Notes under the pieces: model-generated
The model's database searches: none
Seen by the model: only the letters and a program-made list of their open reading frames with translations
Told to the model about the DNA's origin: nothing
Assembly: GCA_900768125.1 (NCBI GenBank)
Contig: CAAGBS010000003.1
Span: 1-25,198 of the forward strand
From: Oscillospiraceae bacterium
Lineage (GTDB): Bacteria > Bacillota > Clostridia > Oscillospirales > Ruminococcaceae
Length of the DNA stretch: 25,198 nt
Direction: 5' to 3'
In this document: positions 7,242 through 16,053 of the stretch, in pieces
Numbering within the stretch: the first letter of the stretch is position 1
How the letters are laid out: each line of letters opens with the position of its first letter
Made by a program: the position numbers and the translations under genes

Positions 7242-7632
7242 CGTCGTTATCCTCCTTGTGTGCGCCGTCCGCAAGCCCCTCGCCGATGACGTACCCAACG
7301 ACCGCCGCGCCGCTGAGAATACAGCCTGATACAGTCTCAGCCGTCTCGCCCGAGCCGCCGGAAGCCGCGGACGATTCAAAAGGGCTGTCGGCGATATCGT
7401 CGCTCTGGATATGCACCGAGCCGGTCCCCAGCAGGAAAATAGTTCCGGAAATGCCCCGGAGCGTGTACGCCTTTCCCGCCTGAACTGAACCCACGCCGTC
7501 CGCACCGGGAGTTATCCCGGCAGTCTTCGCGGCGTATATCGTGGAAGTCCCATCGTTCCTGAGGTGCGCGTGTGTTCCGTTCAGCCCGGAGACCTCCACC
7601 TCGTCGCCTGTGAGTGTTATCGTTTTTATCAT
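7222..7632 (-). CDS. Phage protein between baseplate and endolysin, function unknown
   Basis: The 136-aa protein starts at an ATG preceded by AGGAGG, 20 bases after the stop of the adhesin gene. It overlaps the amidase start by 20 bases. The first 85 residues are rich in short Thr/Gly/Val stretches that suggest beta structure (ITLTGDEVEVSGLNGTHAHL, TGITPGADGVGSVQAGK-like spacing). A Gly/Ser linker follows, then one weakly hydrophobic stretch (CILSGAAVVGYVIGEG) and an acidic tail. It occupies the position where a holin or a virion decoration/fibre protein is usual. One short hydrophobic segment is too little to call it a holin. I do not recognise a named family. Confidence 0.7.
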   Translation of the reverse strand: MIKTITLTGDEVEVSGLNGTHAHLRNDGTSTIYAAKTAGITPGADGVGSVQAGKAYTLRGISGTIFLLGTGSVHIQSDDIADSPFESSAASGGSGETAETVSGCILSGAAVVGYVIGEGLADGAHKEDNDDGSDNI

Positions 7633-7652
7633 TGTTTACCTCCTGTTATATG

Positions 7653-10600
7653 TCAGCCCGGCGTTCCCGAAGAAGTCCAGTTGATTACGCTATAGCGTTC
7701 AGTATAGTCGCTTGTAGTAACATTCGCCGGTATCTCGTCTTTCGGATAGCTGCTTGCTGTTTTCAATGCCGTACCCGCAAACACGTTATCATCAGTCGCA
7801 CCCATATAGTTATAAATACCGTCCGCAAGTTTGGTGTAAACAGTTTGATAACTCCAGTTGCCGTCGCTGTCTTTGGAGCCATAAACAGCTTTGAGATACA
7901 CGTCCCACTTATATTCATAACCGTCAACAGAAAGCAGCGATTTGCAATTCTGAAAAGCACCGCCGCCTATGTCGTAATTACCCCCCGTTGTAGTAGGTGC
8001 AGCCGCCTCCGCAAGATAGCTTAAGACGTTCAGCGATGTGAACCCGCACCCAGCAAAAGCCGAGTAACCAATACGAACGCCGCCCTTAAAAGATACGCTC
8101 GTGAGCTTCGAGCACCCCGAGAAGCAGGACTGCGGAACAACTCCCAGCTGAGAGATATTCGCAGTCCTCAGCGACTTGCAGCCGGAAAACGCGTTGCTTC
8201 CAACGTTTGGATTTCCCCCGATGGTAAGCGACCTCATGCTGTTCCCCGAAAACGCTGACCCGCCTATATCCGTGACTGATTCAGGAATATTCATGTTGTC
8301 CGCAAAGCCGTCCTTGAAAGCGCTCTGACCGATAGTAACAAGTCCCTCTGGGAAAATCGGAGTGACCGAACTGCCGAGAAATGCATAGTCCTCTATTTTG
8401 AGAAGACTTGCGGGGAATGTTACCGTTCCAAGCGAAGCCGTACCGCGGAAGCAGCTTGATGGGATATAAGTTATCCCCTCCTGAATTTCGAGGTTCGCAA
8501 GCATTGAACAGCCGTAAAAGGCTGACGAACTGAGCACAGTCTCCGGGTAGACGGTAAACTCAGTAATGCCGCTGTTCTGGAACGCATAAGTGCCGACCGT
8601 GACTATCCGCGCCGCAGTCCCGGGCGAGAACGCCGCAGTACAGCCGCTGAAAGCGTATGTGCCTACAGCAGTCAGCGTACTGGGGAAAGTTATCTCAGAC
8701 AGCGCCGCGCAGTTATTGAACGCGTACTGGCTTATCTTCGTCAGCCCCTCGTGAAGCCCTGCGGAAGTGAGAGATTTGCAGCCGGAAAATGCGTAGCCGC
8801 CTATCTGCGTAACGCCGGGAAGGTCTATCGCGGCAAGCGCCGAGCAGTTCCGGAAAGTCTCGCCCTCTATTGCTGTAACTCCGGCGGGGACGTTTACCGA
8901 CTTTAAAGCAGCGCAGCCCCGGAACGCCAGACTGCCGATCACGTTTACTGTTGACGGCAGAGCAACTTTTGGTAAAGATGAGCAGCCGTCAAACGCCTGC
9001 TTAGTGATTTCGGTTATTTTTGACGGTTCGGAGAACGTAACGCTCGACAACTTTGAGGCGTTTAGATATGTACCAGTTTTGGTTGCATTTCCGCCTATAG
9101 TCAGACTTTCAAGTCCAGACGCGCTGCTCACTCCCGAGCCGCCGGAATCGTATCTTTCCAGAGTTCTAAGCGTCATGGGTGCAACAAGCCCGTTCAGGAT
9201 AGAAGTAACGCTCTGTGGAACGACAAACAGCACAACTTTAGTTTTATCGAAGCCAGGGAAATTAACGTTCTGTACCGTGTCAGGAAGCAACAGACTTGTG
9301 ACATTGCACGCGCTACCGAAAGACCAATAAACCTTTGTCGCCGAAGTGCCGAAGACCAGCGTTTCCAGATTTGGTAATTTCTGTGCGCCGCTGGAAAACT
9401 CTATGGTTCCAGCGTTATCCGGAAAATATACACGGGTGAGATAGCTCTCAAACCCGCTTGCGGCAACGACTTTGTGCGACCCACCAAATTTTACGCTATC
9501 CGTCTTGATAGTGATGGTGTAGTCCCCGCCCTCGGCGTAGGCGTGCGTAACGGCGGCGCTTGCCGTGCTTTCCTCGACAGCGGAGCCGTCGCCCCAGTCG
9601 ACGTATTTTTTCCCCGAACCGGAGATTATTCCCGCCGGAATCGTAAGCTCACCCGCCGGAAGCCCGGAGTAATGGAACACAAGGTTCTCGTTCGGCGGCG
9701 CGATGTTCTTCATACCGGAAATGCACCCGGAAAGCGCGCCACGGAGCGCTCCCACGTCGGTGAAGCCCCTGCCGTCCGACAGCATGCACACCGCGAAATT
9801 GTGCTTCCCGACCGCCAGCGCCATCGGGAACGCATGCGGAATGACGTGCTTCCCCGCCGTGAGAAGCTGTTCCGGCTTGAAGTCCTGCGGCGCGCCGTCC
9901 ACCTTGTAAACTATGCCTACAGTACCCGCGCCGGAGATACTGCACAGCTGGCTCCCGCTGAAAAGCACGTCGCTGTCCGCGCTGTCTACCTTGAAGTCCA
10001 CCGAGAGTAATCCGCGCTCGATGGAATCGAATTTCAGCGGCTGCGCGTTGGTCACGAGGTGGGTGGAGTAAGAAGACTTTGAATTAACCGCGGTCTCCAC
10101 CGCTTCCGTCCGGTTTTCCGAACTGCGGTTCTGCGCCTTGCTTTCCGCCGTGCAGGATATCTTCTCGACAAACCCGCCCGTGCAGGTCAGCGACAGCTCC
10201 TGCTCCATCACTATCGCCTTTTTCTGCGTACCGTCCGCGTCCTCGACCGTGAACACATCGCCCGGTTCGAGGATATTTTCCGCAGGCATTTCCAGCGATA
10301 CCGCCGAATAATTCAGCCCGCCCAGCCTGTTCCAGGCATACTCCGCGATACCGACCGTCGCGAACGGGTCGAACGCCGTCACTATGCCGTCGGCGGTCTC
10401 GTCGTACTCCGAAGCCGTTCCGTCGATGTAGATTTTATCGTCGCTGCTGCGCTGAAATAATATACCCTTGACCGTATACCCGCTTCCGCCCGCGATATCC
10501 AGCGAGTAACACCGCCCGTGCTGGACGGTCTTTTCTGCCTCCTCGTAAGCCGGAAATTTCAGCACCTCCGACGGCGAGAACCGCGCGTTCCTGCCGTGAC

Positions 10601-11156
10601 TTGCCGCGATGAAGCTGATGAGCTCCTGCGCCGTGTAGCCGTCCGGGGCTTTCTCGACCGTGATGTCCTCGCAGACAAAATCAGTCGTGACCCCTGCACG
10701 GGCGCAGAGGTAATTCAGCACTGACTGCATTTTACACGGGAAAACCGGCGCGGTCGCCTTGCTGGTGTCCACCCAGCTTACGCGCTTGTCGAGCCTGCTC
10801 ATCATGTCGTAAGCCTTGACCGCAGTAACGCCGTTCCGGGTGACCGCTTCGTCAACGTAGAACGTCCCCATCAGCACCCAGTCGAGCACCGGAGCGGTGC
10901 AGCGGTAAAATACTTCAACCTTTTTCAGCCGCCCGTTGAACAGCGCCGTAGCCTTGGTTTCGAGCGTGAGCATATCCGACATGCACGCGCCTATCTGTAG
11001 CTGGTCGGAACAGCTCCGCAGGATATCAATGCTGATGATGTCCCCGAGCCACAGAACGTCCGGTTCGGCGGCGTTGCCGTACACCCTGACGCAGGCTCCG
11101 AACTGCCGCCCGGAAGCCTGCACCTGCGCGAGATATTCGTCTGAAACTGTCCTCAT
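7653..11156 (-). CDS. Tail tip/baseplate protein with PKD-like domain and BspA-type leucine-rich repeats
   Basis: This 1167-aa virion protein is a probable host-binding device. About the first 370 residues look like a siphovirus baseplate/tail-hub protein (ends with VFTVEDADGTQKKAIVMEQE and a coil-like linker). A spacer domain follows, then a PKD-like module near 515-552 (YVDWGDGS ... HAYAEGGDYTITI). From about 705 to 1042 I count 16 BspA/LRR_5 repeats with the AFxGCxxL signature, e.g. YAFSGCKSL and LAFRGCAAL. A short C-terminal cap follows. The ATG at 11156 is chosen because GAGGAG precedes it and the upstream stop is two bases away; longer in-frame starts would overlap that gene. BspA repeats occur in surface adhesins of gut and oral microbes. 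Use as a phage receptor-binding region is inference. The repeat and cap DNA looks more A/T-rich than the rest. Confidence 0.88.
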   Translation of the reverse strand: MRTVSDEYLAQVQASGRQFGACVRVYGNAAEPDVLWLGDIISIDILRSCSDQLQIGACMSDMLTLETKATALFNGRLKKVEVFYRCTAPVLDWVLMGTFYVDEAVTRNGVTAVKAYDMMSRLDKRVSWVDTSKATAPVFPCKMQSVLNYLCARAGVTTDFVCEDITVEKAPDGYTAQELISFIAASHGRNARFSPSEVLKFPAYEEAEKTVQHGRCYSLDIAGGSGYTVKGILFQRSSDDKIYIDGTASEYDETADGIVTAFDPFATVGIAEYAWNRLGGLNYSAVSLEMPAENILEPGDVFTVEDADGTQKKAIVMEQELSLTCTGGFVEKISCTAESKAQNRSSENRTEAVETAVNSKSSYSTHLVTNAQPLKFDSIERGLLSVDFKVDSADSDVLFSGSQLCSISGAGTVGIVYKVDGAPQDFKPEQLLTAGKHVIPHAFPMALAVGKHNFAVCMLSDGRGFTDVGALRGALSGCISGMKNIAPPNENLVFHYSGLPAGELTIPAGIISGSGKKYVDWGDGSAVEESTASAAVTHAYAEGGDYTITIKTDSVKFGGSHKVVAASGFESYLTRVYFPDNAGTIEFSSGAQKLPNLETLVFGTSATKVYWSFGSACNVTSLLLPDTVQNVNFPGFDKTKVVLFVVPQSVTSILNGLVAPMTLRTLERYDSGGSGVSSASGLESLTIGGNATKTGTYLNASKLSSVTFSEPSKITEITKQAFDGCSSLPKVALPSTVNVIGSLAFRGCAALKSVNVPAGVTAIEGETFRNCSALAAIDLPGVTQIGGYAFSGCKSLTSAGLHEGLTKISQYAFNNCAALSEITFPSTLTAVGTYAFSGCTAAFSPGTAARIVTVGTYAFQNSGITEFTVYPETVLSSSAFYGCSMLANLEIQEGITYIPSSCFRGTASLGTVTFPASLLKIEDYAFLGSSVTPIFPEGLVTIGQSAFKDGFADNMNIPESVTDIGGSAFSGNSMRSLTIGGNPNVGSNAFSGCKSLRTANISQLGVVPQSCFSGCSKLTSVSFKGGVRIGYSAFAGCGFTSLNVLSYLAEAAAPTTTGGNYDIGGGAFQNCKSLLSVDGYEYKWDVYLKAVYGSKDSDGNWSYQTVYTKLADGIYNYMGATDDNVFAGTALKTASSYPKDEIPANVTTSDYTERYSVINWTSSGTPG

Positions 11157-11157
11157 A

Positions 11158-11502
11158 TCACATCTCCTCGAATGTGAGCGAAATATCGCTGCACATGATT
11201 TCATCACCGTTCGCGAACAGCACCGGAGTAGGTATGTCCCCGCTCAGATGTACCGAGTAAGTGTCTCTGTCAACGCTGACGCTGAACGTTATCGGCTTTA
11301 TGACCGCTTTTATCTCCGTCCATTTTTCGAGCGTTATCATCGGGAACCGGACTTCTATCTGCTTCTTGGAAAGTTCAGAGATACGGTCTACCACCAGCGA
11401 GCCGTTCAGGGTCTGGTTTACCGACTGGCTTCGGAACATGTCCGTTATTTCCGGCGGCAGAATGAGTCTGCTGACATCGATATCGCCTATTTTAAAAGTC
11501 AT
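11158..11502 (-). CDS. Small phage tail protein following the tape measure
   Basis: The 114-aa protein starts at an ATG with AGGGGG upstream, 8 bases after the tape-measure stop. It reads MTFKIGDIDVSRLILPPEIT and continues with alternating polar/hydrophobic strands (LVVDRISEL, ITFSVSVDRDTYSVHLSG), suggesting a beta-rich tail-tip component. By position, between tape measure and baseplate hub, it takes the place of a distal tail protein, but it is much shorter than typical Dit proteins. Its stop is one base before the adhesin start. No family is recognised with certainty. Confidence 0.78.
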   Translation of the reverse strand: MTFKIGDIDVSRLILPPEITDMFRSQSVNQTLNGSLVVDRISELSKKQIEVRFPMITLEKWTEIKAVIKPITFSVSVDRDTYSVHLSGDIPTPVLFANGDEIMCSDISLTFEEM

Positions 11503-11510
11503 AGTACCCC

Positions 11511-14507
11511 CTAGAAATTGAACGGCGATTTGCCGGAGCGCTTCGCCATGATGTTGCAGTCCCGCACGCACGCCCTGCCTATCGTCAGGTCGCCGGCGGT
11601 GAGTTCGATAGTCATATCGCCGAACGCGTCCTCGAACTTCTCGACTTTGTGCTGGAGCCGGGTTATCGCGTTTATCACGTCGGCGAGGTCGGTCTCCTTT
11701 GAAGCGGACGTGCTTTCAGCCGCGCCGGATATCGCGCCGGTCAGGGCGTTTATCTGGTGCGCGGAGGTCGTTTTCCCGAGGACGTCCCTGCCGATGAGGG
11801 ATTTCAGCGCGGCGGTCTGGTCGCTGTCCCACATGGTCGGGACGTAGCTTGTTATGCTGATGAAATTGCCCTTGCTTCCCGAACTGCCTGCGGAACTGCC
11901 CGAACCGCTTGAACCTGTCTTGGTTTTCGAGGTATCGGCGGTCGGGGTGTAGGGCTTGTATGTCACCGGCTCAACCGAGTAGGTTTTCTGCGCCGACAGC
12001 CGCGTCTGGTCTGCCGCATTCAGCGCCGCGACCTGCTTATCGGTCGGCAGATTCGCGCCGCTTCTGTAGTAATCCGCATACCAGCCGGAGCCGCCCCCCG
12101 ATGAGCGGATATTATAATTACCAACCGCTTCCTTGGCCTGTTCTTCTGCGTCGTCAGCGGTGAAATCAACGTGTTTCAGCGGCTCTATCTGCACGCCCAG
12201 CCAGCCGAACAGATTATTGATACCGCTCACGAAATTGTTCAGCAGGTCGATAATGCCGTTGACAACAAGTTCCGCAACAGACTTGATGTTGTTCCATATT
12301 CCGCTGAATATCTTTTCAACGCCTTTCCATGCCTTTTCCCAGTTGCCCGTGAAAACGCCCGTGATGAAATCCACGATACCGCTGAACGTAGTGCTGATAT
12401 TTCTGAACACGTTGGTAAAGTACTCCGCGACCGTTCCGACAATGCTTGTCAGTCCGCTTATCGCAGAGCCGAGCCGCTGGGTGACGACCTCCGCGACAGC
12501 CTGTATCAGCGGCATGAGCGGGGTCAGAATATCGTTTATCAGCGACAGAAGCTCGGTGATAAGCGGTGCAAGCGCCCCTGATACTAGCTGTAATATCGGG
12601 TCGATAAGCCGAAGCACGAGGTCGAGTATCGGAAGCAGGATATCAAGCAGCGTCTGCATAAGCGGCGCAAGCGCTTCAAGGACTTCCATCATCGGCGGCA
12701 TAAGTTCGTTCAGCACCTTTTCAAGCACCGGCATAAAGCTGTCCGTCAGCCATTCTATCAGCTGTTCGATGATGGGGAACATGCTTTCCTCGAACCATTC
12801 CGCCAACTCCACGAACATCGGCAGCAGGGTGCCGCCGATAAGTTCCGTCAGCGGCGGGAGTACCGTCTGTATAAGTCCAGACAGCATTTCGATGACCGGG
12901 GATATAAGTTCCACAAGCTGCGGAAGCACCGAAGCAACCAACTCCATCAGCGGCTCTATCAGCGGCGTGATGTTCTCTATCACCGGAGTTATCGCTTCCA
13001 GAAGCCCGGGGATCACCTCGTCAGCCATCTCGGACAAGCAGTCTATAACATCAGAAACGACCGGGATAAGCTCGTCGCCCAGCGGCTGTATCAGCAGTTC
13101 TACCTGTCTTTGCAGACCGCCCAGCGCGTCCGAGAGCGAGCTGTAATTCACCTCGACTATCTCGCCGACCGCACCCGCGCAGTCGTAGGCGCTGTCGGAA
13201 ATATCTCCGAGAGCCTTTACTGCGTCAACGCCGAGGTCCTCCCACATAGTGCCGAACAGGTTTACGCCCGCCTCGTTCTGCTTGATGGGGTCCTCCATCT
13301 CACTGAGCGACTTTATAACGGTCTGGAACGCGTCCCGGGCAACGTCGCCGCCCTCGCCGAACTTCTTTGCCATGTCCTCCGCGTCATAGCCGAGCGCTTC
13401 GAAGCCCTTTTTCGTGGTGTCAGAGCCGTCTATCGCGCGGATAGAAAACTCCTTGACCGCGTCGCCGATTTTGTCGAGGTTCCACGCGCCGTTTTCCGCG
13501 CCGTTCGCGAAGATGGTGAACATATCGTCAGCGGAAAGCCCCAGTTTTTTGAACTGCACGGAGTATTCCGAGATGTTATCGACCAGTTCGTCGGAATAAT
13601 TTAAGCCGTCCTGCGCGCCCTTTGCGATGTAGTCGAACGCGTCCTCGGCGGCAATTCCGAAATTCTCCACCATAGCCTTAACGGCGCGGGTGGTTTCGGC
13701 AACGTCCATATCGAATGCGTCCTGCAGAGCGTAGGCGCTTTCGGTGATTTTTTCGAGCGGTTCTGCGTCCATTTCACCGAGGTTCTGCGTTATCGTGGAG
13801 ATGGTCGCGGCGATATCTTCGAAGTTCTCGCCGAAATTGTCGCCGTACACATTGCTTATGACTTCGGAATATTTCTCGGCGGCTGCCGCGCCCTCGCCTG
13901 TGGCAGTTGTAACGCGCTTGACAGCCTTGTCAAGACTGTCCGCTGACCTGACCGCCGCCGTCCCGACCGCGGCAGCGCCTGCGGCTACTGCGGCGGCAGC
14001 CGTTCCGACTGCTTTCCCTATCCTGCCGAAAGCGCCGGATAGTTTGTTCTCTGTCTTGTCCGCGGCTTCATCGGAAGCCCTCCCGACATTGTTCAGTTCG
14101 TCGCGGTAGTTCTGCAGCTCCTGCTCGGTCGCTGCGATTTCCCGCTGGAACTCGCGGTATTCCTCGTCCGGGATATCGCCGTTTTTGTACGCCTGATTCA
14201 CGTCCGCCTGACGGTCTTTCAGGGATTTCAGCTTGTCAGAGGTTTCCGCTATCGCCTTTTTCAGCAGTTCCTTTTTCTGCGCGCAAAGGGCGGTGTTCTT
14301 GCTGTCCTTTTCGAGCAGCTTGTTCACTGCGTCAAGTTCGTCTACGGACTTCGACGCTGCCCGTCCCGCTGAATTTCCGATCTTATCTATTGATTTATCG
14401 GCTTTATCAGCCGCATGGTAAACACGGTTCACCGCCGTATTCAAGTCCGTTTCAAGCTGTGAACTATCTGCTCTGATGCTAAAATTAACATCTCCGCCAA
14501 CAGTCAT
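11511..14507 (-). CDS. Tail tape measure protein (TP901 type)
   Basis: The 998-aa protein sets tail length and probably helps DNA passage. An N-terminal coiled coil (residues about 20-160) is followed by an Ala/Gly membrane-like stretch (AVGTAAAAVAAGAAAVGTAA) and the conserved minor-tail block DSLDKAVKRVTTATGEGAAA to WEDLGVDAVKALG. Next is a long hydrophobic helical region (about 485-690) in which prolines recur mostly every 11 or 15 residues. A Ser/Gly linker and a polar C-terminus end it. ATG at 14507 has AGAGGTGAT just upstream; an in-frame upstream start would overlap the Gp15 gene. At about 1.5 angstrom per residue the tail would be near 150 nm, as known for siphoviruses. Confidence 0.93.
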   Translation of the reverse strand: MTVGGDVNFSIRADSSQLETDLNTAVNRVYHAADKADKSIDKIGNSAGRAASKSVDELDAVNKLLEKDSKNTALCAQKKELLKKAIAETSDKLKSLKDRQADVNQAYKNGDIPDEEYREFQREIAATEQELQNYRDELNNVGRASDEAADKTENKLSGAFGRIGKAVGTAAAAVAAGAAAVGTAAVRSADSLDKAVKRVTTATGEGAAAAEKYSEVISNVYGDNFGENFEDIAATISTITQNLGEMDAEPLEKITESAYALQDAFDMDVAETTRAVKAMVENFGIAAEDAFDYIAKGAQDGLNYSDELVDNISEYSVQFKKLGLSADDMFTIFANGAENGAWNLDKIGDAVKEFSIRAIDGSDTTKKGFEALGYDAEDMAKKFGEGGDVARDAFQTVIKSLSEMEDPIKQNEAGVNLFGTMWEDLGVDAVKALGDISDSAYDCAGAVGEIVEVNYSSLSDALGGLQRQVELLIQPLGDELIPVVSDVIDCLSEMADEVIPGLLEAITPVIENITPLIEPLMELVASVLPQLVELISPVIEMLSGLIQTVLPPLTELIGGTLLPMFVELAEWFEESMFPIIEQLIEWLTDSFMPVLEKVLNELMPPMMEVLEALAPLMQTLLDILLPILDLVLRLIDPILQLVSGALAPLITELLSLINDILTPLMPLIQAVAEVVTQRLGSAISGLTSIVGTVAEYFTNVFRNISTTFSGIVDFITGVFTGNWEKAWKGVEKIFSGIWNNIKSVAELVVNGIIDLLNNFVSGINNLFGWLGVQIEPLKHVDFTADDAEEQAKEAVGNYNIRSSGGGSGWYADYYRSGANLPTDKQVAALNAADQTRLSAQKTYSVEPVTYKPYTPTADTSKTKTGSSGSGSSAGSSGSKGNFISITSYVPTMWDSDQTAALKSLIGRDVLGKTTSAHQINALTGAISGAAESTSASKETDLADVINAITRLQHKVEKFEDAFGDMTIELTAGDLTIGRACVRDCNIMAKRSGKSPFNF

Positions 14508-14517
14508 ATTATCACCT

Positions 14518-15120
14518 CTATTCCTCAGCCTGCGCCAGCAGCATATTGAAAAGCCCGTCCCAACCCCCGCCGTCCTGCGCCTGTGAAGCACCCTTATTCG
14601 GCAGCGCGTACAGCGTTTTCAGCTCCGTGAGCCGCCTGATGTACTCCGTGTTGTGCTTGTTCGGCGCGGGGATATCCTCCGAGCGTATCCGCATTATCTG
14701 CTTCACCGGGGAATCCTCCGGCAGTCCGTGGAACATCGCGAGGAACGCGCACCAGTGCAGCCGCCCGCGCTCCTGTATCAGGTCGATACCATACGACTGC
14801 CGGAACGACGAATATATCTCCTCCGCGTCGAAGCTGAAATCAACGCACCTCTGCGGCTGCTTCTGCGTTGACAGCCGCCGCTGTGGTGGAGCTATCACCT
14901 CGTTCATGAGCTGCCGGAGCACCCGGTTCTGAACCTCGACCGGCGGGAACTTCCGGCAGTCCACCAGCCATGAGAAGCCAGTTTCCGTCTTTTCCTCGTC
15001 CGTGAGGTCGGGGTCGTCAAGGACGTCGTAGAACCGAAGAACCCGGTCGAACCACAGGGTCAGACGATACTCCTGCCCGTCCACAGCAATGCGGTCGGGG
15101 AACGGCTCGTACAGTTTCAA
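14518..15120 (-). CDS. Phage Gp15 family protein
   Basis: The 200-aa protein resembles the bacteriophage Gp15 family, found directly upstream of tape measure genes in Listeria A118-like and related phages. Segments include LWFDRVLRFYDVLDD, LTDEEKTETG and the C-terminal WCAFLAMFHGLPEDSPVKQI and MRIRSEDIPAPNKHN. The role is thought to be in tail assembly together with the preceding chaperone-like gene but is not established. I place the start at TTG 15120, which overlaps the upstream stop as TTGA and has a GGGGGA binding site; a GTG at 15180 would overlap the neighbour by 64 bases. Confidence 0.85.
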   Translation of the reverse strand: MKLYEPFPDRIAVDGQEYRLTLWFDRVLRFYDVLDDPDLTDEEKTETGFSWLVDCRKFPPVEVQNRVLRQLMNEVIAPPQRRLSTQKQPQRCVDFSFDAEEIYSSFRQSYGIDLIQERGRLHWCAFLAMFHGLPEDSPVKQIMRIRSEDIPAPNKHNTEYIRRLTELKTLYALPNKGASQAQDGGGWDGLFNMLLAQAEE

Positions 15121-15533
15121 CGCAGTTTCTTCCCCCTGCGGTAGATTCCTTTGAGCTGCTCGCGGCGGCGGGCTATGCACTCGTTCACGCGGGGGAGTAT
15201 CACGTCGTAGATATACGGCACTGTCGCAACGGACATCTCAACGTAATTACCCTCGAAGAACTCGCAGATAGTCTCCGCGTTTTCCCTGCCGAAGCACACC
15301 GCGAACACACCGCGCACCGCCCTGCCGTACTGCTCGTAAGCCTCGGCGTAGTCCTTATCGGAAGCAGCCTTTTTCAGCGCCTGCTCTGCGGCCGTGATGT
15401 CGGCGAGGTTCCTGCGGAGTTCCCCCGCGATGGCGTCGATGTCAACAACGAACTCCAGCGTTGCGGCGGGGTTTCCGTCCTCGCCGCACAGTTCCAGAGT
15501 ATCACGCAGCTTCTCGGTTCTTTTTATCTGCAT
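15117..15533 (-). CDS. Tail assembly chaperone-like protein
   Basis: The 138-aa, mostly helical, charged protein lies between the tail tube and the Gp15/tape-measure genes, where siphoviruses encode the tail assembly chaperone (lambda gpG position). AAAGGAG precedes the ATG at 15533. Features include an acidic helix (FVVDIDAIAGELRRNLADI) and a C-terminal basic tail (RRREQLKGIYRRGKKLR). I see no slippery heptamer joining it to a gpGT-type extension. Instead its stop overlaps the TTG of the next gene. The assignment rests mainly on position. Confidence 0.75.
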   Translation of the reverse strand: MQIKRTEKLRDTLELCGEDGNPAATLEFVVDIDAIAGELRRNLADITAAEQALKKAASDKDYAEAYEQYGRAVRGVFAVCFGRENAETICEFFEGNYVEMSVATVPYIYDVILPRVNECIARRREQLKGIYRRGKKLR

Positions 15534-15551
15534 TTGGTGCTCCTTTCAGCA

Positions 15552-16040
15552 TTAAAGCCCTGTCTTCTTCTCTCCGGCGTCGTCCAGATTTCCGTCCGCG
15601 ACGGTGGGCTTGCCGTTCATCGCCATAACTACAGTCACGGAGTTCGGCGCGGTGGATTCGCCGCCTGCTATGGCTATCTGCGTTAGCGTCACCGGGCATG
15701 TGACTATCTGCCCGTTGCGGTTCATCTTGATGTCGGTGACGCGCGCCGCGCCGGGGCTCCACTGAATCTTGTCGAGGTAAGCGCACACCGGGTCGCTCGC
15801 CATAAAGTCGCCCTGGAGCGTGATGGTCGGCGCGAATCCGGTAACGGTGCTGGAGCTGTAGCCGCCGTCGCTGAGGTAGGACGCGGAATACACGCTCTCG
15901 TTCAATGCGTTCGCGCAGTTCTTGAACGCATTGCACATGGATTTGTAGGTCGCGGTGTCACCTGCAGGGGTAGTGTTGATGAACACCTTGGTTTCGTGGT
16001 TAAGCTCCACGCCAGCGACCTTGGGTAATGTCTGGGACAT
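15552..16040 (-). CDS. Major tail (tail tube) protein
   Basis: The 162-aa protein fits the tail tube protein by size and position: after the head-tail joining genes and before the chaperone and tape measure. It is beta-rich and Thr/Ser-rich, with TVTGFAPTITLQGDFMASDP and VCAYLDKIQWSPGAARVTDI, as in major tail proteins of Firmicutes siphophages. AAAGGAG lies 8 bases before the ATG. No added Ig-like domain is present. The presence of a tube but no sheath protein supports a non-contractile tail. Confidence 0.85.
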   Translation of the reverse strand: MSQTLPKVAGVELNHETKVFINTTPAGDTATYKSMCNAFKNCANALNESVYSASYLSDGGYSSSTVTGFAPTITLQGDFMASDPVCAYLDKIQWSPGAARVTDIKMNRNGQIVTCPVTLTQIAIAGGESTAPNSVTVVMAMNGKPTVADGNLDDAGEKKTGL

Positions 16041-16053
16041 AAAATTTCTCCTT

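Noticed and set aside
12133..13146. 337-codon frame antisense to the tape measure gene
   Set aside because: Ser/Ile low-complexity text is the mirror of the Leu/Pro-rich tape measure repeats; not a gene.
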